Shown: positions 44,864-55,322 of the stretch, piece by piece
Layout of the letters: each line of letters begins with the position of its first letter
Numbering within the stretch: the first letter of the stretch is position 1
Source: Streptococcus sp. D7B5
Lineage (GTDB): Bacteria; Bacillota; Bacilli; Lactobacillales; Streptococcaceae
Assembly (NCBI RefSeq): GCF_029691405.1
Contig: NZ_CP121467.1
Span: 1,860,001-1,924,000, forward strand
DNA: 64,000 nt
Direction of reading: 5' to 3'
Notes under the pieces: model-generated
Database searches by the model: none
Seen by the model: only the letters and a program-made list of their open reading frames with translations
Told to the model about the DNA's origin: nothing
Program-made: the position numbers and the translations under genes

Positions 44864-45772
44864 ATGCTATTTGTAGAGAAAAAATTAGGTCACGATTGTA
44901 CATGGATAGACCTTGATGTGGACAAGATTAAAAACATGGAAGACCTTTCGGATGTCTATGGATTGGACAAGGAAACCATTGAGTATGCTCTGGATAGAAA
45001 TGAGCGTGCCCACATGGACTATCACCGTGAAACGGGAACGGTAACCTTCATTTATAATGTTCTTGACTTAGAAAAAGACAAAGAATATTATGAAGCGATT
45101 CCGATGACCTTTATCGTTGAAAAACAACGGCTGATCACAATTAGCAATCACAAGAATAGTTATGTGATTAAACGTATGGCAACCTACCTTGAAAGCCATG
45201 AAGTTGTTTCAATCTACAAATTTCTTTTTGCCAGTTTAGAGATTATAAGCAATGCTTATTATCCAGTTATTGAAGAAATGGATAAAAGTAAGGATGAAAT
45301 CAGTGCACTTCTTCGTCAAAAAACAACTAAAAAAAATCTTTTTGCCCTCTCTGACTTGGAAACTGGTATGGTTTACCTGACAGCAGCTGCCAAACAAAAT
45401 CGTCTCCTCTTGGAACATATCCAAGGGCATGCTCTTTATCGCAATTTTAATGAGGTAGAAAGAGAGCAGTTTGACGATGCCATGATTGAAGCACATCAGT
45501 TGGTTTCGATGACAGACTTGATTTCTCAAGTTTTGCAACAACTCTCAGCCTCTTACAACAACATCCTAAATAATAATCTAAATGATAATTTGACAACTTT
45601 GACCATTATCTCAGTCTTGCTAGCTATCCTTGCAGTTATTACAGGATTCTTCGGAATGAATGTTCCCTTACCGTTTGCAGATGAACCAAATGCTTGGATT
45701 TATATTTTGATAGCTAGTCTCATTTTATGGGTAGTCTTAGCCCAATATTTAAAGAATATTGCTAGAAATTAA
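44864..45772 (+). CDS. CorA-family divalent cation transporter
   Basis: 302 residues. A long soluble N-terminal domain is followed by two C-terminal spans, with the signature GMN at residues about 264-266 (FFGMNVPLPF) at the end of the first span. CorA pentamers move magnesium (or other divalent ions) across the membrane. NNILNNNLNDNLTTLTIISV is the usual pore-helix approach. The short acidic loop after GMN (ADEPNA) is typical. The gene has its own promoter and is 17 bases upstream of yqeG. Confidence 0.92.
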   Translation: MLFVEKKLGHDCTWIDLDVDKIKNMEDLSDVYGLDKETIEYALDRNERAHMDYHRETGTVTFIYNVLDLEKDKEYYEAIPMTFIVEKQRLITISNHKNSYVIKRMATYLESHEVVSIYKFLFASLEIISNAYYPVIEEMDKSKDEISALLRQKTTKKNLFALSDLETGMVYLTAAAKQNRLLLEHIQGHALYRNFNEVEREQFDDAMIEAHQLVSMTDLISQVLQQLSASYNNILNNNLNDNLTTLTIISVLLAILAVITGFFGMNVPLPFADEPNAWIYILIASLILWVVLAQYLKNIARN

Positions 45773-45789
45773 AAAGAAAAGGAGCCAGA

Positions 45790-46317
45790 ATGGCGATTGA
45801 AAATTATATGCCAGACTTTGCTGTGGAAGCAGTTTATGATCTGACAGTCCCAAGCCTGCAAGCGCATGGTATCAAGGCTGTTTTGGTCGATTTGGACAAT
45901 ACCCTCATTGCTTGGAACAACCCTGATGGGACGTCAGAGATGAAGCAATGGCTACATGACCTTCGGGACGCAGGTATTCGCATCATCGTGGTCTCAAATA
46001 ACACCAAAAAACGGGTCCAACGAGCAGTTGAGAAATTTGGGATTGATTACATTTATTGGGCTCTGAAGCCCTTCACATTTGGGATTGACCGTGCCATGAA
46101 GGAATTCCACTATGAGAAAAATGAAGTGGTCATGGTCGGCGACCAGCTCATGACGGATATACGAGCAGCACATCGTGCAGGCATTCGCTCGATCTTAGTC
46201 AAACCCTTGGTCCAACACGACTCCATCAAAACGCAGATTAACCGAGCTCGCGAGCGCCGTGTCATACGAAAAATCACTGAAAAGTACGGACCGATTACAT
46301 ATAAAAAAGGAATTTAA
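45790..46317 (+). CDS. yqeG: YqeG family HAD phosphatase
   Basis: 175 residues. HAD motif I LVDLDNTLIAW near residue 34, motif II VSNNTKKR near residue 70, and motif III/IV GDQLMTDIRAA near residue 117. The YqeG family (TIGR01668) is related to phosphatidylglycerophosphate phosphatases; the cellular role in streptococci is not fixed. It heads the yqeG-yqeH-yhbY-nadD-yqeK-rsfS cluster and sits two bases before yqeH. Confidence 0.93.
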   Translation: MAIENYMPDFAVEAVYDLTVPSLQAHGIKAVLVDLDNTLIAWNNPDGTSEMKQWLHDLRDAGIRIIVVSNNTKKRVQRAVEKFGIDYIYWALKPFTFGIDRAMKEFHYEKNEVVMVGDQLMTDIRAAHRAGIRSILVKPLVQHDSIKTQINRARERRVIRKITEKYGPITYKKGI

Positions 46318-46319
46318 CT

Positions 46320-47426
46320 ATGGAAGAAATTCTCTGTATTGGATGTGGAGCAACCATTCAGACGACAGACAAGGCTGGTCTTGGATTTACTCCCCAGTCG
46401 GCACTTGAAAAAGGTTTGGAGACTGGCGAAGTTTATTGCCAACGCTGTTTTCGTCTCCGCCATTACAATGAAATCACAGATGTCCAGTTGACAGACGATG
46501 ATTTTCTCAAGCTCTTGCACGAGGTGGGAGACAGTGATGCCTTGGTAGTGAATGTCATTGACATCTTTGATTTCAATGGATCAGTTATCCCAGGCTTACC
46601 GCGCTTTGTATCGGGCAATGATGTCCTCTTGGTGGGAAATAAAAAAGATATCCTGCCCAAGTCTGTTAAACCGGGCAAGATTAGCCAGTGGCTGATGGAG
46701 CGTGCCCACGAAGAAGGACTTCGTCCAGTGGATGTCGTCCTGACTTCAGCACAGAATAAGCATGCTATTAAGGAAGTCATTGACAAGATTGAACACTACC
46801 GTAAGGGCCGCGATGTCTACGTAGTTGGGGTAACCAACGTTGGAAAATCAACTCTCATCAATGCAATTATCCAAGAAATCACGGGTGACCAGAATGTCAT
46901 CACGACTTCACGATTCCCAGGAACAACCTTGGACAAGATTGAGATTCCGCTTGACGATGGATCTTATATCTACGATACGCCGGGAATCATCCACCGTCAC
47001 CAGATGGCCCACTACTTGACGGCTAAAAATCTCAAGTATGTCAGCCCTAAAAAGGAAATTAAGCCCAAAACCTATCAGCTTAATCCTGAACAAACCCTAT
47101 TTTTAGGTGGTCTTGGACGCTTTGACTTCATATCAGGAGAAAAGCAAGGATTCACAGCTTTCTTTGACAATGAACTCAAACTCCACCGTACCAAGCTAGA
47201 AGGCGCTAGTGCTTTTTACGACAAGCACCTAGGAACCCTTCTGACACCACCAAATAGCAAGGAGAAAGAAGATTTTCCAAAATTAGTCCAGCATGTATTT
47301 ACCATCAAGGACAAGACTGACTTAGTCATTTCAGGACTCGGCTGGATCCGCGTAACAGGCACCGCCAAAGTCGCCGTCTGGGCACCAGAAGGCGTCGCAG
47401 TCGTCACACGAAAAGTAATTATTTAA
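46320..47426 (+). CDS. yqeH: Ribosome biogenesis GTPase YqeH
   Basis: 368 residues. The N-terminal zinc finger CIGC...CQRC (residues 5-42) is followed by a circularly permuted GTPase domain: G4 NKKDI near 105, G1 GVTNVGKSTLINAI near 170, G3 DTPG near 220. YqeH is needed for assembly of the 30S subunit. The C-terminal part (LVISGLGWIRVTG) is family-typical. It follows yqeG with two bases between, and precedes the structured element at 47465-47619. Confidence 0.96.
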   Translation: MEEILCIGCGATIQTTDKAGLGFTPQSALEKGLETGEVYCQRCFRLRHYNEITDVQLTDDDFLKLLHEVGDSDALVVNVIDIFDFNGSVIPGLPRFVSGNDVLLVGNKKDILPKSVKPGKISQWLMERAHEEGLRPVDVVLTSAQNKHAIKEVIDKIEHYRKGRDVYVVGVTNVGKSTLINAIIQEITGDQNVITTSRFPGTTLDKIEIPLDDGSYIYDTPGIIHRHQMAHYLTAKNLKYVSPKKEIKPKTYQLNPEQTLFLGGLGRFDFISGEKQGFTAFFDNELKLHRTKLEGASAFYDKHLGTLLTPPNSKEKEDFPKLVQHVFTIKDKTDLVISGLGWIRVTGTAKVAVWAPEGVAVVTRKVII

Positions 47427-47464
47427 AATAAAATCACTGAGCGAACAAAGTGAGCTCATAAAAA

Positions 47465-47619
47465 GATAGTTATTGTCGTGGTGTGATTGCCAATCGTTAG
47501 ATTGGCAAGGGGCACACTTGAGACCTAGGCTCAAGTGTGAGGTCAGGAAATCCATTTTTCAAAGATGAGATCTTTGGAAAATTAGTTCCGACCGTCCCCC
47601 ACCACCTAAAATAACTATC
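47465..47619. other. Branched hairpin element between yqeH and yhbY
   Basis: An outer stem GATAGTTATT-gtc-GTGGTG pairs with CACCAC-ctaa-AATAACTATC (10 + 6 bp). Inside are three hairpins: TTGCCAATC/GATTGGCAA (9 bp perfect), CACACTTGAG/CTCAAGTGTG (10 bp perfect) and TTTTTCAAAGAT/ATCTTTGGAAAA (imperfect). Together they form a closed multi-branched structure of 155 nt. There is no open frame of note. It could be a small palindromic mobile element (the 10-bp ends are perfect inverted repeats flanked by A runs) or a structured RNA. Confidence 0.6.
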
Positions 47620-47640
47620 AAAAATCAAGGAAGAAAGATT

Positions 47641-47952
47641 ATGTCATTAACATCGAAACAACGTGCCTTCCTCAACAGCCAGGCACACACCCTCAAACCC
47701 ATCATCCAAATTGGAAAAAATGGTCTCAACGACCAAATCAAGACCAGCGTCCGTCAAGCTCTTGACGCGCGTGAATTGATCAAGGTTACTCTCTTACAAA
47801 ACACAGATGAGAACATCCACGAAGTAGCTGAAATCTTGGAAGAAGAAATCGGTGTGGATACGGTCCAAAAAATCGGACGCATCTTGATCTTGTTTAAACA
47901 ATCCAGCAAGAAAGAAAATCGCAAGATTTCCAAGAAAGTTAAAGAAATCTAA
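47641..47952 (+). CDS. yhbY: YhbY family RNA-binding protein (CRM domain)
   Basis: 103 residues, a single CRM domain. MSLTSKQRAFLNSQAHTLKP, then IQIGKNGLNDQIKTSVRQAL with the GKNG loop typical of YhbY. It binds pre-50S ribosomal particles. The C-terminal KKENRKISKKVKEI is basic. The ribosome binding site AAGGAAG is upstream. Separated from yqeH by the branched hairpin element. Confidence 0.95.
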   Translation: MSLTSKQRAFLNSQAHTLKPIIQIGKNGLNDQIKTSVRQALDARELIKVTLLQNTDENIHEVAEILEEEIGVDTVQKIGRILILFKQSSKKENRKISKKVKEI

Positions 47953-48003
47953 AAACCTACTCCAAACAACTGTTTTTACAGAGAATTAAAGGAAGACGAG
48001 CCT

Positions 48004-48633
48004 ATGGCAATCGAATTATTGACTCCCTTTACCAAGGTAGAGTTGGAGCCAGAAATCAAGGAGAAAAAACGCAAACAAGTCGGGATTTTAGGGGGGAATT
48101 TTAACCCTGTTCACAATGCCCATCTTGTTGTGGCGGACCAAGTACGACAACAGTTGGGGCTGGACCAGGTCCTACTTATGCCCGAATACCAACCACCTCA
48201 TGTAGATAAAAAGGAAACCATCCCCGAGCACCATCGGCTCAAGATGCTTGAGTTGGCGATTGAGGGGATTGAAGGCTTAGCCATTGAAACTATTGAGCTG
48301 GAGCGCAAGGGCATTTCCTACACCTACGACACTATGAAGATTTTGACAGAGCAACATCCAGATACGGATTATTACTTCATTATCGGGGCTGATATGGTGG
48401 ATTATCTGCCTAAGTGGTACCGAATTGATGAACTGGTTGACATGGTTCAGTTTGTGGGGGTTCAGCGCCCACGCTACAAGGCTGGGACTTCCTATCCAGT
48501 TATCTGGGTGGATGTGCCTCTCATGGATATTTCCTCCAGCATGGTGCGTGACTTTCTTGCTCAAGGTCGGAAACCCAACTTTCTCCTACCTCAGCCAGTG
48601 CTAGACTACATCGAGAAGGAGGGGCTCTACTGA
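48004..48633 (+). CDS. nadD: Nicotinate-nucleotide adenylyltransferase
   Basis: 209 residues. [19 protein letters not shown] is the nucleotidyltransferase signature (GNFNPxHxxH) near residue 29; [14 protein letters not shown] near residue 178 is the ISSTxxR-like loop. NadD joins ATP with nicotinate mononucleotide in NAD synthesis. A 25-residue N-terminal extension ([20 protein letters not shown]) is usual in streptococci. The stop overlaps the yqeK start by one base. Confidence 0.96.
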   Translation: MAIELLTPFTKVELEPEIKEKKRKQVGILGGNFNPVHNAHLVVADQVRQQLGLDQVLLMPEYQPPHVDKKETIPEHHRLKMLELAIEGIEGLAIETIELERKGISYTYDTMKILTEQHPDTDYYFIIGADMVDYLPKWYRIDELVDMVQFVGVQRPRYKAGTSYPVIWVDVPLMDISSSMVRDFLAQGRKPNFLLPQPVLDYIEKEGLY

Positions 48634-49226
48634 TGGCCTATCAAGACTATATCAACTGTTCTCGCGATGCTTTGTTGGGAAAAATGGCAGAGTTTCTACC
48701 TGAAAAACGCTTAACCCATTGTCTGGGTGTAGAGCGTGCGGCTATAGAGCTCGCCCAGCGATTTGGAGTCGATGCTGAGAAAGCGGGTCTAGCAGGCCTT
48801 CTTCATGATTATGCTAAAAAGCTGTCAGATCAGGAATTTCTAGACTTGATTGACCGTTACCAATTAGACCCTGACTTCAGAAATTGGGGTAATAATGTCT
48901 GGCATGGCATGGTTGGTATTTACAAGATTCAGGAAGATTTGGATTTGCATAATCCAGAAATCCTGCGAGCTATTGAAATCCATACAGTCGGTGCTGGTCA
49001 GATGACCGATCTAGATAAAGTCATCTACGTCGCAGATTATATCGAGCACAATCGTGCCTTTCCAGGTGTGGATGTGGCGCGTGAAATTGCTGAGCTATCG
49101 CTCAATAAGGCAGTGGCCTACGAAACAGCTCGTACCGTGGAGCATCTAGCTCATCAGGGATTCCCCATCTATCCCCAAACCATTGAAACCTATAACGCCT
49201 TTGTGCACTTTTTGAAAGAGGACTAA
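48633..49226 (+). CDS. yqeK: HD-domain Ap4A hydrolase YqeK
   Basis: 197 residues. [17 protein letters not shown] and the HD pair LLHDYAKKL near residue 65, then HGMVG and EIHTVG residues that complete the metal site. YqeK hydrolyses diadenosine tetraphosphate symmetrically to ADP. Coupled to nadD (one-base overlap) and to rsfS, which begins at the next base after its stop. Confidence 0.95.
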   Translation: MAYQDYINCSRDALLGKMAEFLPEKRLTHCLGVERAAIELAQRFGVDAEKAGLAGLLHDYAKKLSDQEFLDLIDRYQLDPDFRNWGNNVWHGMVGIYKIQEDLDLHNPEILRAIEIHTVGAGQMTDLDKVIYVADYIEHNRAFPGVDVAREIAELSLNKAVAYETARTVEHLAHQGFPIYPQTIETYNAFVHFLKED

Positions 49227-49580
<354 letters not shown>

Positions 49581-49657
49581 GAGATGAACTCAGTTGCAGT
49601 AAACGGGGTTTCTTTGCTTATTTTAAAAGGAAAGTGATAGAAAGGATTTGAACCCGT

Positions 49658-49738
49658 CCTGTAATCGTCGGAAAATAGATAGCCTTTCTTGGAGCTCGGC
49701 TCCATCGTCAGGCTCCTAATTTTCTATCGAATTACGGG
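49658..49738. other. Rod-shaped hairpin element upstream of the methyltransferase gene
   Basis: Successive pairing blocks: CCTGTAATCG (49658) with CGAATTACGGG (49728); GAAAATAG (49671) with CTAATTTTC (49716); AGCCT (49681) with AGGCT (49710); GGAGC (49691) with GCTCC (49699) around TCG. This makes one 81-nt rod with internal loops. No T run follows, so it is not a normal terminator. On the minus strand its flank reads GGGTTCAAATCC, like a tRNA T arm, but no tRNA folds there. The role is unknown. Confidence 0.5.
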
Positions 49739-49758
49739 CGGACTTGGTATCATGATTT

Positions 49759-50499
49759 ATGGCGACATATGAAACCTTTGCGGCTGTATACGATGCTGTG
49801 ATGGACGATAGTTTATACGACAAATGGACGGATTTTTCTCTGCGTCATTTGCCTAAGACCAAGGAGAGAAAGAAACTCTTGGAATTGGCTTGTGGGACAG
49901 GCATCCAGTCTGTGCGCTTTTCTCAGGCTGGTTTTGAAGTGACTGGACTGGACTTGAGCGCGGATATGCTGAAGATTGCTGAGAAAAGAGCAGCTTCAGC
50001 CAAGCAAAAGATTGATTTTATGGAAGGCAATATGCTGGATTTGTCCAAAGCAGGGAAATACGATTTTGTGACTTGTTATTCGGACTCAATCTGTTACATG
50101 CAGGATGAGGTGGAAGTAGGGGACGTCTTTAAGGAAGTATATAATGCCCTCAACGAAGATGGTGTCTTTATCTTTGATGTGCATTCGACCTACCAAACAG
50201 ATGAAGTTTTTCCAGGCTATTCTTACCATGAAAATGCGGAAGATTTTGCCATGCTCTGGGATACCTACGAGGACGAAGCCCCTCACTCTATCGTGCATGA
50301 GTTGACTTTCTTTATCAAGGAGGTTGATGGTTCCTTTAGTCGCCACGATGAGGTACACGAGGAGCGTACATACGAAGTCTTGACCTATGATATTTTGCTG
50401 GAACAGGCTGGTTTCAAGTCCTTCAAACTCTATGCGGACTTTGAGGACAAGGAGCCGACTGAGACCAGTAGACGTTGGTTTTTTGTCGCACAGAAGTAG
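49759..50499 (+). CDS. Class I SAM-dependent methyltransferase
   Basis: 246 residues. The SAM-binding motif I LLELACGTGIQSVRFSQ near residue 40, then GLDLSADML (motif II acidic) and FDFVTCYSDSICYM-like motif IV, show a Rossmann-fold methyltransferase. It begins MATYETFAAVYDAVMDDSLY, as in the gene that follows rsfS in pneumococcus. Substrate unknown. The ATG has only a weak ribosome binding site and lies 20 bases after the rod hairpin. Confidence 0.9.
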   Translation: MATYETFAAVYDAVMDDSLYDKWTDFSLRHLPKTKERKKLLELACGTGIQSVRFSQAGFEVTGLDLSADMLKIAEKRAASAKQKIDFMEGNMLDLSKAGKYDFVTCYSDSICYMQDEVEVGDVFKEVYNALNEDGVFIFDVHSTYQTDEVFPGYSYHENAEDFAMLWDTYEDEAPHSIVHELTFFIKEVDGSFSRHDEVHEERTYEVLTYDILLEQAGFKSFKLYADFEDKEPTETSRRWFFVAQK

Positions 50500-50507
50500 G
50501 AGAAAAT

Positions 50508-50738
50508 ATGGCAGGAGGAGACTTTTGTTTACTAGTATTTAATTTATTTTATTTTGGATATTACTGCATAAAATTTAGAGTAAAATTAATTACGGAAATA
50601 ATAGCAGGATTTAAAAGTAGTTTTGATTTTTTACATAAAAACATATCTTTTGACAACTGGAAAAAAGGTCTGGCATCAATTTTAGGAATCATTATTATTG
50701 TATTTCCTTTAATATTATGGTTAATTCTCTTAATTTAA
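50508..50738 (+). CDS. Small unrecognised membrane protein or 5' part of a split gene
   Basis: 76 residues from ATG 50508 with AGGAG upstream. It has a hydrophobic N terminus (FCLLVFNLFYFGYYCIKFRV) and a strong C-terminal span (LGIIIIVFPLILWLILLI). The DNA is far richer in A+T than its neighbours. The frame stops at TAA 50736-50738, and the same frame reopens for another 160 codons. It may be the first part of a longer membrane protein broken by this stop. No family recognised. Confidence 0.55.
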   Translation: MAGGDFCLLVFNLFYFGYYCIKFRVKLITEIIAGFKSSFDFLHKNISFDNWKKGLASILGIIIIVFPLILWLILLI

Positions 50739-50750
50739 AAAAAACCTTTA

Positions 50751-51242
50751 TTGTTTTTAAAGAAGATTGTAGATTATGAAATTGATAATAAATTTGAAGT
50801 CTTAAAATATCTTCTATTTCCTATGAATTTAGCATATATTTCTATAAGATATGCGGAAATCTTGCACATAACATATAATTCTATAAATACTTTAATCAAT
50901 TTTAAGGATAGAGTTTTAGATTTAGTTCAAAATGTAATAGTTGTTTTAGCTCCGATGTTAATTATATTATTTTTTATCTCTCTTTATAATAAACTTTCAA
51001 AAGGAGATAAAAATATTTTCAACGAATTACAGAAATATTATCTTATTTGGATGAAATTAATTGTATCACTCGTTATAATTGCTATAGTGATAGTAGCTTA
51101 TATTATCACATTAGAGGATTTGAAAAACTATAATACACAGATTGATGCATATGCAATTATTCCATTATTTCTGGCTTCTTGTGTAACAGGATCGAAGATT
51201 ATAATTTCTTTAATAAAAATAGTGGGAGATGATAAAAAATAA
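50751..51242 (+). pseudogene. Unrecognised AT-rich membrane protein, likely 3' part of a split gene
   Basis: Open for 163 codons in the same frame as the gene at 50508, only the TAA at 50736 and four codons apart. The first possible start is TTG 50751 and neither it nor the internal ATG at 50823 has a ribosome binding site. Two or three hydrophobic spans (NVIVVLAPMLIILFFISLYN; LIVSLVIIAIVIVAYIITL). It ends GDDKK, overlapping the tmcAL ATG by one base. Probably the back half of a gene interrupted by a nonsense change; the function is unknown. Confidence 0.5.
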
Positions 51243-52339
51243 TGACCATCACCGGTATTATCGCGGAGTTCAATCCTTTTCATAATGGCCACAAATACCT
51301 GCTAGAACAAGCAGATGGGCTGAAAATCGTTGCCATGTCTGGAAATTTCATGCAGAGGGGCGAGCCGGCTATCGTTGACAAGTGGACACGGGCTCAAATG
51401 GCACTAGAGAATGGAGCGGACTTGGTAGTGGAATTGCCCTTTTTAGCCAGTTTACAAGCAGCGGATTTCTTTGGACAAGGAGCTGTGGATATCTTGACTC
51501 GGTTGGGCATTGATAGGCTAGCTTTTGGGACAGAGGAAGTTCTGGATTATCAGAAAATTGCTGACTTATACACAGAGCGAGGTGCTGAGATGGAGAGTTT
51601 TGTGGAAAATCTACCTGATTCACTCTCCTACCCTCAGAAAACCCAAGCTATGTGGAAGGAATTTGCAGGTCTAGATTTTTCAGGCAACACGCCTAATCAT
51701 GTCCTTGCTCTGGCCTATGCCAAGGCGGTTGCAGGACGAAACATCAAGCTTGAGTCGATTCAACGTCAGGGAGCGGGGTATCATTCTGTGGACAAGGATG
51801 TGGACTTTGCCTCGGCGACAGCCCTCCGTCAGCACCAGAGGGACAAAGATTTCTTAGAATGCTTTATGCCTTCTGTTGACCTCTTTGAGCAGGCCAGTAA
51901 GGTGAGCTGGGAGGACTATTTTCCCTTGCTCCGCTATCAAATCTTGTCAAATCCAGACCTAACGACCATCTATCAGGTCAATCAAGAAATGGCTGTGCGC
52001 ATCAAGGATGCTATCAAGAAGGCTCAGTCTGTTGACGAATTGGTCGAGGCGGTTGCGACCAAACGCTACACCAAGGCGCGTGTCAGACGCCTCTTGACCT
52101 ATATCCTGGTGCAGGCTAGAGAAAGCGACTTGCCAGAAGCCATTCATGTCCTTGGCTTTACCGAAAAAGGCAGACAACATCTCAAGTCACTGAAAGAGCA
52201 GGTCCATCTAGTCAGCCGAATTGGCAAAGAACCTTGGGATGCTATGACTCAAAAGGCAGACCAGATTTACCAACTAGGACACCCAAGTATAGCAGAGCAG
52301 AATTTTGGCAGAGTGCCTATCAAAATAGAATTAAACTAA
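51242..52339 (+). CDS. tmcAL: tRNA(Met) cytidine acetate ligase TmcAL (YlbM)
   Basis: 365 residues. [20 protein letters not shown] is the nucleotidyltransferase-like HxGH motif and [17 protein letters not shown] the second substrate block. TmcAL activates acetate with ATP to make N4-acetylcytidine at the wobble base of elongator tRNA(Met). GC content returns to normal at its start. Older annotations call it nucleotidyltransferase. Confidence 0.92.
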   Translation: MTITGIIAEFNPFHNGHKYLLEQADGLKIVAMSGNFMQRGEPAIVDKWTRAQMALENGADLVVELPFLASLQAADFFGQGAVDILTRLGIDRLAFGTEEVLDYQKIADLYTERGAEMESFVENLPDSLSYPQKTQAMWKEFAGLDFSGNTPNHVLALAYAKAVAGRNIKLESIQRQGAGYHSVDKDVDFASATALRQHQRDKDFLECFMPSVDLFEQASKVSWEDYFPLLRYQILSNPDLTTIYQVNQEMAVRIKDAIKKAQSVDELVEAVATKRYTKARVRRLLTYILVQARESDLPEAIHVLGFTEKGRQHLKSLKEQVHLVSRIGKEPWDAMTQKADQIYQLGHPSIAEQNFGRVPIKIELN

Positions 52340-52362
52340 GTCTACTGAAAGGTAGGCTTTTT
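52338..52362 (+). terminator. Terminator after tmcAL
   Basis: AAGTCTAC / GTAGGCTT stem (one G-U pair) with a six-base loop and a T run (CTTTTTTATT). It begins on the tmcAL stop codon. Confidence 0.75.
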
Positions 52363-52465
52363 TATTGTATGTTTTAATGAAAATGTCATTTTTAAGAGTT
52401 AGAAAGTTTGTTTTGTGATTTCAGAACTTTCTTCTAAAATTCACACAAAACTCTTCAATTTGGGT

Positions 52466-52494
52466 TTGTGAAAATTGTTTTTTTATGATAGAAT
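52466..52494 (+). promoter_or_regulatory. Promoter of rny
   Basis: TTGTGA (52466-52471), a 17-base spacer and TAGAAT (52489-52494) with TGA directly before it (extended -10). It lies 48 bases before the ATG. Confidence 0.7.
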
Positions 52495-52542
52495 ATTAAG
52501 GAATGTATGTCATTCGATAAACAAATTTAATGAGGTAAAAAC

Positions 52543-54156
52543 ATGGAAATCATGACACTTGCGATTGCTGTTTTTGCCGTCATCATAGGTTTAGTCATTG
52601 GATATGTCAGCATCTCAGCTAAGATGAAATCATCTCAAGAGGCTGCAGAGTTGATGCTTCTAAATGCTGAACAAGAAGCAACTAATTTACGAGGACAAGC
52701 TGAGCGCGAAGCGGATTTATTGCTAAATGAAGCCAAGAGCGAAAGCAAGTCTCTTAAAAAAGAAGCACTATTGGAGGCCAAAGAGGAAGCCAGAAAATAC
52801 CGTGAAGAAGTGGACGCTGAATTTAAGTCAGAACGTCAGGAGCTCAAGCAAATTGAAAGTCGTTTGACGGAGAGAGCTACGAGCCTTGACCGTAAGGACG
52901 ACAATTTGACGAACAAAGAAAAAACACTTGAACAAAAAGAACAAAGTATTTCTGATAGAGCAAAAAACCTTGATGCACGTGAAGAGCAATTAGAGGAAGT
53001 CGAAAGACAAAAAGAAGCTGAACTTGAACGTATCGGTTCCCTTTCCCAAACTGAGGCTCGAGATATTATCTTGGCTCAGACAGAGGAAAACTTAACCAAG
53101 GAAATTGCTAGCCGCATTCGTGAGGCTGAGCAAGAAGTGAAGGAACGTTCAGACAAGATTGCGAAAGATATCTTGGTTCAGGCTATGCAGCGTATCGCTG
53201 GTGACTATGTAGCAGAGTCAACAAACTCGACAGTTCACCTACCAGATGATACCATGAAGGGACGCATTATCGGTCGTGAAGGACGTAATATTCGTACCTT
53301 TGAAAGTTTGACAGGGGTAGATGTCATCATTGACGACACGCCAGAAGTGGTAACCTTGTCAGGATTTGATCCGATTCGTCGTGAAATTGCTCGTATGACC
53401 ATGGAAATGTTGCTCAAAGACGGCCGCATCCACCCAGCTCGTATCGAGGAGTTGGTGGAGAAAAACCGTCAAGAGATTGACAATAAGATCCGCGAATACG
53501 GTGAGGCTGCTGCCTATGAGATTGGTGCGCCAAACCTTCATCCAGACTTGATGAAGATTATGGGACGCTTGCAGTTCCGTACTTCTTATGGACAAAATGT
53601 CTTGCGTCATTCGATTGAGGTTGCTAAGTTATCTGGTATCATCGCCAGTGAACTTGGTGAAAATGCAGCTCTTGCCCGTCGTGCTGGATTCCTTCATGAC
53701 ATCGGGAAAGCTATTGACCGCGAGGTTGAAGGTAGCCATGTTGAGATTGGTACAGAGTTGGCTCGTAAGTACAAGGAACACCCAGTTGTAGTGAATACCA
53801 TTGCTAGCCACCACGGCGATGTCGAAGCCGAAAGCGTCATTGCAGTGATCGTTGCTGCAGCAGATGCCTTGAGTGCAGCGCGTCCAGGTGCTCGTAGTGA
53901 ATCGCTTGAAAGCTATATCAAGCGTCTCCATGACTTGGAAGAAATCGCCAATGGCTTTGAAGGAGTGCAAAACAGCTTTGCTCTTCAAGCAGGACGCGAG
54001 ATTCGTATCATGGTTAATCCAGGACAAATCAAAGACGACAAAGTCACAATCTTGGCTCACAAAGTTCGTGAGAAAATTGAAAACAATCTCGATTACCCAG
54101 GAAATATCAAGGTAACCGTGATTCGCGAGCTTCGTGCAGTAGATTATGCTAAATAA
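52543..54156 (+). CDS. rny: Ribonuclease Y
   Basis: 537 residues. One N-terminal membrane anchor ([20 protein letters not shown]), a long coiled coil (about 30-200, rich in Glu, Lys, Arg), a KH domain with [19 protein letters not shown] near residue 245, and an HD domain with [18 protein letters not shown] near residue 385. RNase Y starts mRNA decay in Gram-positive bacteria from the membrane. Full length and intact; it has its own promoter. Confidence 0.98.
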   Translation: MEIMTLAIAVFAVIIGLVIGYVSISAKMKSSQEAAELMLLNAEQEATNLRGQAEREADLLLNEAKSESKSLKKEALLEAKEEARKYREEVDAEFKSERQELKQIESRLTERATSLDRKDDNLTNKEKTLEQKEQSISDRAKNLDAREEQLEEVERQKEAELERIGSLSQTEARDIILAQTEENLTKEIASRIREAEQEVKERSDKIAKDILVQAMQRIAGDYVAESTNSTVHLPDDTMKGRIIGREGRNIRTFESLTGVDVIIDDTPEVVTLSGFDPIRREIARMTMEMLLKDGRIHPARIEELVEKNRQEIDNKIREYGEAAAYEIGAPNLHPDLMKIMGRLQFRTSYGQNVLRHSIEVAKLSGIIASELGENAALARRAGFLHDIGKAIDREVEGSHVEIGTELARKYKEHPVVVNTIASHHGDVEAESVIAVIVAAADALSAARPGARSESLESYIKRLHDLEEIANGFEGVQNSFALQAGREIRIMVNPGQIKDDKVTILAHKVREKIENNLDYPGNIKVTVIRELRAVDYAK

Positions 54157-54163
54157 ATAAGAA

Positions 54164-54191
54164 AGAGCAGTTGAAATATTACTGCTTTTTT
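54164..54191 (+). terminator. Terminator after rny
   Basis: AGCAGT (54166) pairs with ACTGCT (54181), followed by TTTTTTG. The -35 of the next promoter lies in its loop. Confidence 0.65.
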
Positions 54192-54199
54192 GTTACACT
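54171..54199 (+). promoter_or_regulatory. Promoter of gmk-rpoZ-priA operon
   Basis: TTGAAA (54171-54176), a 17-base spacer and TACACT (54194-54199) with TGT before it. The promoter overlaps the rny terminator hairpin. Confidence 0.65.
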
Positions 54200-54224
54200 A
54201 GATAGAAAGACTGTAGAAGGATAA

Positions 54225-54917
<693 letters not shown>

Positions 54918-54941
54918 ACTATAGGAAACAGGTACAAGCAA

Positions 54942-55256
54942 ATGATGTTAAAACCCTCTATCGATACCTTGCTAGACAAGGTGCCATCAAAATATTCACT
55001 CGTAATCTTGGAAGCAAAGCGTGCCCACGAACTAGAAGCAGGTGCGCCAGCAACTCAAGAGTTTAAGTCTGTAAAATCAACTCTTCGCGCTTTGGAAGAA
55101 ATCGAGTCAGGAAACGTTACGATTCACCCAGATCCAGAAGGAAAACGTGAAGCGGTTCGTCTCCGTATCGAAGAAGAAAAACGCCGCAGAGAAGAAGAAG
55201 AAAAGAAAATCAAAGAGCAAATTGCTAAAGAAAAAGAAGATGGTGAAAAAATTTAA
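54942..55256 (+). CDS. rpoZ: RNA polymerase omega subunit
   Basis: 104 residues. [20 protein letters not shown] and [20 protein letters not shown] are the omega fold that latches onto beta-prime. The tail is a long Glu/Lys/Arg-rich helix ([20 protein letters not shown]), usual in streptococci. Two ATGs in a row (54942, 54945) leave the start uncertain by one codon. It lies between gmk and priA, as in relatives. Confidence 0.96.
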   Translation: MMLKPSIDTLLDKVPSKYSLVILEAKRAHELEAGAPATQEFKSVKSTLRALEEIESGNVTIHPDPEGKREAVRLRIEEEKRRREEEEKKIKEQIAKEKEDGEKI

Positions 55257-55322
55257 GGTTGGGGGGGACTCAATCTTATTTTTTCTATTGCAAGAATGTA
55301 CTGACAAGAAGGAGGTGAGAAG

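Noticed and set aside
49637-49760. tRNA gene on the minus strand, suggested by GGGTTCAAATCC
   Set aside because: The T-arm stem does not pair properly and no acceptor or anticodon arm can be formed around it.
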